Below are positions 20,054 through 28,567 of a stretch of 28,567 nucleotides of DNA, piece by piece (position 1 is the first letter of the stretch; each line of letters opens with the position of its first letter). The stretch is taken from NCBI RefSeq assembly GCF_000003605.2, contig NW_003136331.1, forward strand, positions 304,020 to 332,586, written 5' to 3'. The notes beneath the pieces were generated by a model. The model saw only the letters and a list, made by a program, of their open reading frames with translations, was not told where the DNA came from and made no database searches. This stretch comes from Saccoglossus kowalevskii (taxonomy: Eukaryota; Hemichordata; Enteropneusta; Harrimaniidae). The position numbers and the translations under genes were made by a program.

Positions 20054-22266
20054 TTGATAATGACCACTATGATGCAGAAATATTATTGATAATGACCACT
20101 ATGGCGCAGAAATATCATTGATAATGACCACTGTGACGCGGAAATATCATTTGATAATTCCCACTATGACGCGGAAATATCATTTGATAATGACCACTAT
20201 GATGTAGAAATATTATTGATAATGACCACGATGGCGCAGAAATATCATTGATAATGACCACTGTGACGCGGAAATATCATTTGATAATTCCCACTATGAC
20301 GCGGAAATATCATTGACAATGACCACTATGACGCGGAAATAAAATTGATAATGACCACTGTGACACAGAAATATAATTGATAATAACCACTGTGACGCAG
20401 AAATATAATTGATAATGACCACTATGACGCAGTAATATAATTGATAATGACAACTATGACGCAGAAATATCATTGATAATGACCACTGTGACGCAGAAAT
20501 ATAATTGATAATGACCACAAAGACGCAGTAATATCAATGATAATGACCACTATGACCCAGAAATATTATTGATAATGACCACTGTGACGCAGAAATATAA
20601 TTGATAATGACTACTATGACGCTGCAGTAATATCATTGATAATGATCACTATGACACAGAAATATTATTGATAATGATCACTGTGACGCAGAAATATAAT
20701 TGATAATGACCACTGTGACACAGAATTGATAATGACCACTGTGACGCAGAAATATAATTGACAATGACCACTATGACGCAGAATATCATTGATAATGACC
20801 ACTGTGGCACAGAAATATCATTGATAATGACCACTATGACGCAGAAATATCATTGACAATGACCACTATGACGCGGAAATATCATTGATAAAGACCACTA
20901 TGACGCGGAAATATCATTGATAATTACCACTATGACGCAGAAATATCATTGATAATGACCACTATGACGCAGAAATATCATTGATAATGACCACTGTGGC
21001 ACAGAAATATCATTGATAATGACCACTATGACGCAGAAATATCATTGATAATGACCACTATGACGCAGAAATATTATTGATAATAACCACTATGGCGCAG
21101 AAATATCATTGATAATGACCAGTACGACGCAGAAATATCATTGATAATGACCAGTATGACGCAGAAATATCATTGATAATGACCAGTATGACGCAGAAAT
21201 ATCATTGATAATGACCACTATGGCACAGAAATATAATTGACAATGACCACTATGACGCAGAATATCATTGATAATGACCACTGTGGCACAGAAATATCAT
21301 TGATAATGACCAATATGATGCAGAAATATCATTTGATAATGACCACTATGACGCGGAAATATCATTTGATAATGACCACTATGATGCAGAAATATCGTTT
21401 GATAATGACCACTGTGACGCGGAAATATCATTTGATAATTCCCACTATGACGCGGAAATATCATTTGATAATGACCACTATGATGTAGAAATATTATTGA
21501 TAATGACCACTATGGCGCAGAAATATCATTGGTAATGACCACTGTGACGCGGAAATATCATTTGATAATTCCCACTATGACGCGGAAATATCATTGATAA
21601 TGACCACTATGATGCAGAAATATTATTGATAATGACCACTATGGCGCAGAAATATCATTGATAATGACCACTGTGACGCGGAAATATCATTTGATAATGA
21701 CCACTATGACGCGGAAATATCATTTGATAATGACCACTATGATGTAGAAATATTATTGATAATGACCACTATGACGCGGAAATATCATTGATAATGACCA
21801 CTATGATGCAGAAATATTATTGATAATGATCACTGTGATGCAGAAATATCATTGATAATGACCACTATGACGCGGAAATATTATTGATAATGACCACTAT
21901 GATGCAGAAATATCATTGATAATGACCACTATGACCCAGAAATATTATTGATAATGATCACTGTGATGGAGAAATATCATTTGATAATGACCACTATGAT
22001 GCAGAAATATTATTGATAATGACCACTATGATGCAGAAATATTATTGATAATGATCACTGTGATGCAGAAATATCATTGATAATGACCATTATGACGCGA
22101 AAATATTATTGATAATGACCACTATGATGCAGAAATATCATTGATAATGACCACTATGACGCAGAAATATTATTGATAATGATCACTGTGATGCAGAAAT
22201 ATCATTTGATAATGACCACTATGATGCAGAAATATTATTGATAATGACCACTATGACACGAAAATT
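20054..22266. repeat. 2.2-kb minisatellite, about 68 units of 32-33 bp
   Basis: The consensus unit starts tgataatgaccactatgacg and continues cagaaatatcat; an extra T in catttgataatg makes the 33-bp form. Variants at cag/cgg, tatgacg/tgtgacg/tatggcg/tatgatg and atcatt/attatt/ataatt follow a non-random order. A roughly 110-bp block that includes the rare gataattccc variant recurs near 20201-20310 and 21482-21592, showing higher-order duplication. Runs of 33-bp units give an 11-residue repeat in one frame (21237-21488), but 32-bp units break it, so I call the array non-coding. The borders are sharp: unique DNA resumes at about 22267. Confidence 0.95.
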
Positions 22267-22605
22267 CGTTGTCTGTGAGTACCCGATCACTTGATCACCC
22301 AATTAGCCGTCAATCATTTGCCGATAGGGAAATTTGGTATTAGGAAATATGATAACATTTTGATAGTTGAGAATAATTAACCATGAAAGGTGATTTTAAG
22401 TTCCACCAATTAATCAATACGTGTGCCTGTACTTTGAACAACGCGTCTAGGAGCGTACCACTTTACCGTGGCTATCACTTTAGTGCATTGATTTTGTATA
22501 ACAATTAAGAATAAACCACCGTGGCGTTATACCACGAACTATTGCACAATAGAAAATTCGACTAAAAAAGAAATTGAAAAAATGAAATACACTTTCTCTT
22601 TTCGT
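22267..22605. other. Unique DNA upstream of the spliced gene
   Basis: No coding signal. Pairs of short motifs such as ccaccgtgg and ataccacg lie near 22518-22540. It may be distal promoter sequence of the gene starting at 22918. Confidence 0.4.
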
Positions 22606-22638
22606 GCCGCATGATGGCGTTCTTCACCGTCATGCGGC
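22606..22638. repeat. Hairpin 1 in the putative promoter or leader
   Basis: gccgcatga (22606-22614) is the perfect complement of tcatgcggc (22630-22638). With three more inner pairs, 12 of 14 positions match around a ttctt loop. It is GC-rich, unlike its surroundings. Confidence 0.7.
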
Positions 22639-22647
22639 AATTAATGT

Positions 22648-22655
22648 ACTTCCGG
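22648..22655. promoter_or_regulatory. ETS site
   Basis: ACTTCCGG is the reverse complement of CCGGAAGT, the high-affinity ETS/GABP site typical of TATA-less housekeeping promoters. A second partial site, CCCGGAAT, follows 5 bp later. It lies about 265 bp upstream of the start codon at 22918, with no TATA box between. Confidence 0.45.
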
Positions 22656-22693
22656 TATTCCCGGAATCACTGAAACGCGTCATGTAGTATTTT

Positions 22694-22725
22694 CCACACC
22701 CACATCCTCCCCGTGGTGGGTGTGG
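22694..22725. repeat. Hairpin 2 in the putative promoter or leader
   Basis: ccacacccac (22694-22703) and gtgggtgtgg (22716-22725) are perfect 10-bp arms around a 12-nt loop. The arm is also a CACCC/GT-box, a KLF/Sp-type binding motif, so it could simply be two opposed protein sites. Confidence 0.7.
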
Positions 22726-22917
22726 TGTTACCGTACAAGGAGGCCCACTTCGAGTGGTTTCAATGAAATAGTTAATATTTACGACGGTAGTTTAATTTTA
22801 TCCGAACATTTCAACGATTGACAACGGATATAGTGACTTTGCAACAAAAAGTTGAATCCTGCTCATTTATTGTCTAGAACTTTTTACCCATTTCGACTGA
22901 TTTTGTGAACCGCGGCT

Positions 22918-22973
22918 ATGTATGCTAGAGTGGTGAAACCGTCAAAACACCAGACGTCAACCAACGAACAAAG
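22918..22973 (+). CDS. Exon 1, coding part
   Basis: Eighteen codons plus two bases. It starts at an ATG after an in-frame TGA at 22906 and ends at AAG|GTACGT. The two leftover bases AG join the first base of exon 2 (A) to give Arg, directly followed by an internal Met-Trp-Gln-Asp. The residues are basic and polar. Confidence 0.6.
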
Positions 22974-25900
22974 GTACGTACTTATTGTTCCCACCGGAAT
23001 GGTTTTCTCTATTTGGACAGGAGCCTAAATTAACAGAACACTGACGACATATCACCGTGATATGTACGTGTGTATGCGAGGCCCAGGATGGACCACTTGA
23101 AACCCATGTCGAGAAACAGTGTCGGATCTTTCTCTTTTCTTTTTTTTTTTTACAAAATGTAACGTGGTTACAATCCTTACTTTCCTTTACTACTTTATTA
23201 CTTTATTATTTATTTTATTTATGTATTTTTTTTACTTTTTTTTGTTTGTTACAAACTTCCTCAGTATTAGAAAACACGATCTGACTGGTCTCAACAGGAT
23301 TGTCTACAGCCAGGCAGCTACTGACGTTTCTAATCCATTCGTCTCTATTGTTATGTATTTTGTTCTTCCAATTTACACTTCACAGTCCTTTGTTTCCATG
23401 GAAATGATAATCCAATTTTATAAATTTGCTTCCTGTTGTCTTTTACCTGAATGGATAAATGAACAAAGTCCTTTTTTAAGGTCGATGCCTTATACTTCTA
23501 TTATTACTTTCAAAACTACCACCAGGAAATTATAACTATTGAAAAACTATTTAATCTATGAATGTTCATATTTACTTTATATGAAATGTACTCATTACCG
23601 TTTTGATTTACATATTTCAAATTTTGGCTCTCAGGGTATTTCTAATAAAAAAATTATCTAACCGTGGACTGAATTCATAGAAGTTTGGGCATTAATGTTA
23701 GAATTAATAATACAAATTTAGTACACACATTGAAATTATCAAAACCTGAAATACAAACATATAACACGTGTGAAGTAAACAAGATTATGATTTTTTTTAA
23801 ATGAGACAAAATTTTGAAATGTTGTGTCACTTTCTGTATGTCTTATTTGTAAAACCGGTTTGTAAAAGGTTTATAATATTGTGGAAAATATAGAGAATAT
23901 CACTGATCATAAAAGACGCCCATCGCATAGTGTTTTTAAGTAGAATATTTATTTTATAAAATTTCAAATTGAAAACAATTAGCCAATCACAATGTCCTAG
24001 CAAATACATCAGTATGGCCATTTCAAATGGTTTTAATAGTTAATGAAAGTACCTTCTTTGGGAATTGAATGAAGCATGAGAATCACGCTTCATGGGGTTC
24101 TTGCAGGGTCAATGTTATATAAATAGTTTATAAACGCATGCCTTCGGAGTGTACCTGTGGATGCTTTCAGTTTGAATTTGAAAATCTGGCCTTTAAGATA
24201 AAGTTCTTGGGTTTATAATACATTTTTGCAGTATGCAAATTCCTTGTGGCTTGTGCTTGGTTGAGATATGTTCATATTAATAGAAGTGACTTAAAAACAC
24301 TGTCTCTTTTTCAGAATGTGGCAAGATCCAAGAGAGTTCACTAGTGTGCCACCTACTTATACAATGAGCCGGATCGAAAGTTACAACAAGAAACATCAAT
24401 CAACAACCAGAAAGAAAGTTAACTTATCAGAAATTACATTTACAGGTAAAATATTCTGTTATAAAACAATATTGTAACATGAAAAATAAGTATTTGCTCT
24501 ATTACAAGCACCTCTATAATAATGATAATAATTTTATTCAACACGTAAATCTACTAAAAGAAAGTAATTTTATGGTTGTAAAACAAAAAAACAGATATAC
24601 CGGTAATACTTCACGCAACTACAATCACGAATAGCACATTAAATACATATAATTATAGAACGAGGGAAAACAATATAATAGAAGTGCACATAAACCAAGA
24701 TTTGTATTTTAAATACTGAATTTTTAAATATCTCCACAGACTTTACTCTGTCATACGCTACTAATAAAGTAAATACGGTAATTGATTTACTATTTTTGGT
24801 GAATATGGTCAGAAATGCTATTTTTGTATTTCAGTAAAATGGAATATACAATCAATTTTTATTTGTGATTTCTTGAATTATTGCGGTTGTATTGACTTGA
24901 CTAAACTGTAGATTGTTTTTAGATGTGATTCAAGCATGTATTACATCCGGGTGTATAAGACAATTGGTTTCCTGTTTCTCTTAAGAAGATCACATTTCTT
25001 GACCCTTGTATCTCTGGCATGTAACCTAGTGTACAATATAAGTGTCAGTGACTTAATTTCATCCAAATAATGCTAGATCCAAATTCTGATAATGTTGGAT
25101 CCAGTTTTACTTATTTTTTAATGATTCATACAAAATACTTACTTTACTGGATTCACATAATTGCATTTGTTTCAAATTATGTTAAATCATGTGATTAATT
25201 GTTCATGAAGAAATTCTATCCAGACAAACAAATGATTAAACAAAAACTAAAATAGTGAAAGACTTATTTACAAGAACAAGCCAAGAGGCTGGTTGGCAAT
25301 CCGCTCCGCTCAAAAAACGTGTTACCATGGTAGAACATGAATGTGAAGCTACGTTGGGTTATAATTAAAACCGGGCATGTAGACAAACTTTGCTGAGTTC
25401 CAAATACTTGTCAACAGACAAGTTTGTTCTCATCTCATAGTGACTGGAGTATTTAATTTGACTTAATACAAAAATCCAAATTAAATTACAAATATAGCGT
25501 GTGCCACCGTTTTGGGATTTTCTAGATTCTTTTAATGCAGCATTTACAGTTCATTCAAAGTTGCTGTAGGCGCCGATGGTCTCTCTTTGGTGCGCAACTT
25601 GGCCAAAATAAAAAGCATGATCATTTGAACACTGCTATTACAAGATTTGTAGGAGAAGATACATTTTGCACGAAGCAATTGAAAAAATCAGTTTTTTGGC
25701 TGTTGCCATGGCAATGGTGGGCCAGGAATTTTTTCGGATTTTAGCACAGAATTAGAATGAAGGTGTGACCTGCCTGCCAATTTTGAACAAAATCGACCGG
25801 ACCAAAAAAATCACAGAAGATTTGATACGTGTAACCACACAGAAAATCACACGCACACAAAAGTGATTTTAAGGGCAATCCTAGTGGAGCGGATCAGCAA

Positions 25901-28567
25901 TAACTGTTGTAGAGTTGAAGTAATTACTTGAGGGCTTCTTTTCAGGCAATAAACTCTCTTGGGATTCCTAACAAATTACTGAAAAGTCACAGCAAAATAA
26001 TGCAGTTGGGGTTGAAAATGACATCATTAAAACTAAATATTGACTGACACTGAGGTTTTATTATTATATTGAATAATAAATACAACATAAATCGAATATT
26101 GTAACTTGTGGTACATGACATTTTTTTTTATTAAACATTACAACTGTGTATCATGCACTTTAAAAAATTAAGTTCACTGGATTTTTATTATTGGTTCTGA
26201 GTCAATAATGAGTTTTATTCACATCCACATTAACGTGTTCAGACCAATCAACATGATGAATAATGAAATCAAATCGTATTCTGACTGGTTTGATTAAAAT
26301 TTTATTTGAAAGAAAAAAGAATAAAATCCCATGAAATCAAAATTTGCATATGATTGACAAGATATTGAATAACCAGAATTATAGAAATCAGAATTTGTGT
26401 TGTTTTGTAAATGCTTGTAGGCCTACTTACAAAAGATGTAATTTGAGATTTTTTTCCAGAGAATCACATTCTAGGAACATATGCCATATTGTTTTATTAG
26501 AACTGCATTATGACCTGTTGAAAAGCTAGCATAAAATATGCAGTATATACAAATATCTTCTAGTACAAGTGTTTGAAATTGACAATTTTACGATCACTGT
26601 GAGAATCACGTGTTATGTGGGGAATCAAACGTAAAAACAGGACAAACAAAGGTCATAGCATCATAGTGGCTTATAATATCGTGTGGGATTCGACAAACGC
26701 GATAGTATTATGGGGGATATTTCCATGCTTAATAATGTGCTGTACGCATTTGATGATATGCAATTTTGATGAAGTATGGGTATTCAAAAGCAATATGCCT
26801 CTGGCGAAGATCGGCCGGTCGATGTGAGCTACGAAATAAAGAAATTTGAGGTCAAAATCAAATCGATTTTTGCGGCAGACGTTCGGCATGTGTCTTTCAT
26901 GCAACTCGTGGGATCTCGCAGTTGAACAGAATATCACTTATTACTGCTTGCCTGTGTCCCTGATACAGGTAACTTTTAAGTCAGGCTTGTAAAACTTGCA
27001 TGTCTAGATGTCTAGTAACAGTTTTTCACGGTCTTTTCTAAATATTTTTGGATGAATTTGGCTGAAAAAAAAACAATTTGAAATTTTATTAATCGTAAAT
27101 CAGCTTGACTTCATAGAAGTATTGACCAGAGAGACACTTTAATTATTCAGTCTTGATGGGCTTACTTGGTATGAGACAGAAGTACTTGAAAATAATATTT
27201 AATTCAAGACTTGTATCTTTCTACCGGTACACAATTTTGAGAAATGTCAAAGACTACTAGTACATGGTAGAATTTTCAGGGGGTGGCGGGTATGGATGAA
27301 GAGAAAGAAGTAACAATTGTTTTTTTTTTTTTTTTTTGTGGACTATATCATAGAAAGTAGAGTTTTTATGTGGAAGAGTTAGGGAGGGTGGTGTAAATAA
27401 TTTAGTCTGTCTCTTCCATTTTCTCCCTCACTTTAACAAATTACATTTTAAAGATGCTTTTTAATTGAAGGAAATGTGGTACTACTTCACAGCAATGTAA
27501 TTCACAAATGTTTTTTTTTTACAGAATTAGAGAATGAAATAAAATATAACATAGAGTCGCTGATAATGAAATCCAGGTGTAGTGAATGGAGAAATGTATT
27601 GTTACATTTCATGCAATTTTCCTTGTCTGACAAGCTAGCAGACACACTTCACTATTTTCAACATTTAGTGAGTATTGATTTGTTTGTTTTTCATTCTTGT
27701 TGCTTTAAAGAGAACTAAATAGGAGGTACTGTCATGGTACTGTCTGTGTGTAGGTGTCGTTACATGCGAAAATCTTGTTTCACTGATCTCAAAATGAAAT
27801 ACGATCATCTGACAGCTCAAACTGTCAAAACCAAAGTCATGTGCCTCTCCAGAATGTCGTCTCTATAGTGATCAGCTAATTAAAAAATAATCATGTAGCC
27901 ATTGAAGTATTGAAAAACCTGGATCAAAATGTTTGAAAATAACCACTGACAATGACACATACTCAAGTCGCAGTCAGGATGGAAGTGTCATATATTGTTA
28001 TATATCGATATTAAAAGCCACATAAGGACGCTCAAGAAATGTCAAAGGTTGTATTGTATTAGTTATGATTTTGAAAAAATCTTGAATTTTGTTCTGTTTT
28101 ACTTCATTTATTGATTGGCATTTTCATTGCTTACTCTGCAGCAAACACAGCAATGAGGGCATGTCGCCAACATTTGCATATAATGTAAATAGAGTGGACG
28201 CCAGATTAACCAATCATTGGACAGAGTATAAAATACTGTAGAGTACTTTTTGCTGATGTGTATTTAGTGAAGGGTTTATTCACTGGATTTTATTTCCACT
28301 GAATCACCTATTCAATGAAAATAAATTCTAAGTGACAATAAAGTAATTTACAGTAGGTCACTGCCCTTGCATACACATAGCCTTGGATGAAGTGTTTACA
28401 ACTTTCCTGGTGATTTTCGGAAAGTTTGGAAACATATGTAATAATAACAGAGTGCCATGGTCCTGCCCTGATGTTTGTAGGGTATGAAAGCCATTTTCAC
28501 CCTTGATGCAAAGTATCCATGCTTCACTCAAGAAAATATGGCCACAGGATACACTGTATCTCTCAAG
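22918..28567 (+). CDS. Spliced gene of unknown family, 5' part
   Basis: Exons 22918-22973, 24315-24445 and 27525-27667, and probably 28481-28567, join in one frame: 56+131+143 nt gives exactly 110 codons, and the fourth exon adds 29 open codons to the window edge. The start ATG at 22918 (G at -3) has an in-frame TGA 12 nt upstream, so the N-terminus is fixed unless a further 5' coding exon exists. All donors and the first two acceptors are good: AAG|GTACGT, CAG|GTAAAA, TTA|GTGAGT, poly-T acceptors. The protein begins MYARVVKPSKHQ, is polar and Ser/Thr/Lys-rich to about residue 62, then helical with SEWRNVLLHFMQFSLSDKL and HYFQHL, possibly the start of an alpha-helical repeat domain. No signal peptide or membrane segment is visible. 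I do not recognise the family. Expression is probably driven by the ETS-type promoter near 22650. Confidence 0.65.
22974..24314 (+). other. Intron 1
   Basis: About 1.34 kb, GT...AG, ending in ctctttttcag. It contains a T-rich block at 23140-23245 that creates an open frame of Phe/Leu/Tyr (23119-23535), which I regard as low-complexity artefact, and AT-rich DNA with no other gene. Confidence 0.55.
24315..24445 (+). CDS. Exon 2
   Basis: 131 nt between tttttcag and CAG|GTAAAA. It encodes a polar segment containing WQDPREFTSVPPTY and SRIESYNKKHQ, then Lys/Arg-rich TTRKKVNLSE. It enters in phase 2 and leaves in phase 1, matching its neighbours. An ATG at 24316 could act as a start if another non-coding leader were used. 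Confidence 0.75.
24515..24538 (-). mobile_element. 3' tail of a minus-strand retroelement
   Basis: On the minus strand this reads AATAAA followed by degenerate ATT repeats. It has the same architecture as the plus-strand tails at 4742 and 18640. The body would extend rightwards from 24538, but I cannot place its 5' end or see coding sequence, so it is probably a short 5'-truncated copy or a SINE. Confidence 0.4.
27320..27337. repeat. 18-base T tract
   Basis: Uninterrupted T homopolymer inside intron 2. On the minus strand it would be a poly(A) tail, but no matching retrocopy is recognisable. Confidence 0.85.
27525..27667 (+). CDS. Exon 3
   Basis: 143 nt after ttttacag, ending TTA|GTGAGT in phase 0. 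Joined to exon 2 it encodes ELENEIKYNIESLIMKSRC followed by SEWRNVLLHFMQFSLSDKL, strongly helical with regularly spaced Leu, Ile and Phe. Without splicing the frame runs another 17 codons to a stop. The phase agreement with exon 2 and the good sites make this the best-supported exon after exon 2. Confidence 0.75.
27668..28480 (+). other. Intron 3 (if exon 4 is real)
   Basis: About 0.8 kb. Other candidate acceptors inside it (near 27753 and 28140) lead to stops within about ten codons in the required phase. No other feature is seen. Confidence 0.4.
28481..28567 (+). CDS. Candidate exon 4, cut by the window edge
   Basis: After gatgtttgtag the required phase-0 frame is open for all 29 remaining codons (GMKAIFTLDAKYPCFTQ and on). 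The polypyrimidine tract is mediocre, so the true exon 4 could lie outside the window. Confidence 0.4.

Larger units (their letters stand above)
24446..27524 (+). other. Intron 2
   Basis: About 3.1 kb and AT-rich. It holds a minus-strand retroelement tail (24515-24538) and an 18-base T tract (27320-27337). Short frames at 25535, 26344, 26615 and 26671 (minus) are unassigned and overlap on opposite strands. It ends in a ten-T tract followed by acag. Confidence 0.55.

Noticed and set aside
21237-21488. 11-residue repeat protein in the minisatellite
   Set aside because: The frame survives only where 33-bp units are consecutive; 32-bp units shift it and stops appear. Similar frames occur on the other strand.
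20054-22266. Hammerhead-like core or CRISPR-like array in the 32-bp repeats
   Set aside because: TTGATAATGA is not CUGAUGA. There are no unique spacers between units, and the organism is an animal.
23119-23535. 138-codon frame rich in Phe, Leu and Tyr that looks like a membrane protein
   Set aside because: The hydrophobic part is encoded by T-rich low-complexity intron DNA and the start is not an ATG in good context.

Overview
The window is animal nuclear DNA and carries little coding sequence. It is AT-rich, with GT-AG introns that keep reading phase, TATA and ETS promoter motifs, AATAAA signals, LINE debris with ATT-repeat tails, two satellite-type arrays and one assembly gap (17084-17981). 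The one recognisable gene family (SPRY plus SOCS box, SPSB3 type) is metazoan. A marine invertebrate seems likely, but that is inference and I cannot name the species.

Layout. 1-960 is empty AT-rich DNA. 970-1005 is a perfect 36-bp palindrome, followed at 1081-1870 by a CpG-rich tandem array in which 128-bp and 143-bp units alternate. 1871-4069 has no gene; it holds three hairpins sharing the same 7-bp arms and a possible solo LTR. 4188-4755 is a compact unit running from TATA box to poly(A) signal, with the 3' hairpin and ATT tail of a retroelement. 6935-7156 (minus strand) may be a decayed GMC-oxidoreductase fragment. 8361-9035 (minus strand) is an intronless SPSB3-like gene with its own TATA box at 9213-9220 and an upstream ORF. 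9240-16870 is mostly empty, with one weak exon candidate at 15835-16005. A CRE/YY1-type promoter and a donor-terminated first exon lie at 16871-16962, just before the gap. After the gap come the C-terminal end and 3' tail of a LINE reverse transcriptase (17982-18665), more empty DNA, and a 2.2-kb minisatellite of about 68 units of 32-33 bp (20054-22266).

From about 22600 to the right edge is the 5' part of a spliced plus-strand gene that I cannot assign to a family. It has an ETS-type promoter with two hairpins, a start at 22918 preceded by an in-frame stop, and exons 22918-22973, 24315-24445, 27525-27667 and probably 28481-28567, all phase-compatible.

Caveat on starts: several long open frames here begin with TTG or GTG, which are not normal animal start codons. 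For coding calls I used ATG or splice sites. There is no operon-like organisation, and I see no functional link between the SPSB3-like gene and the spliced gene.
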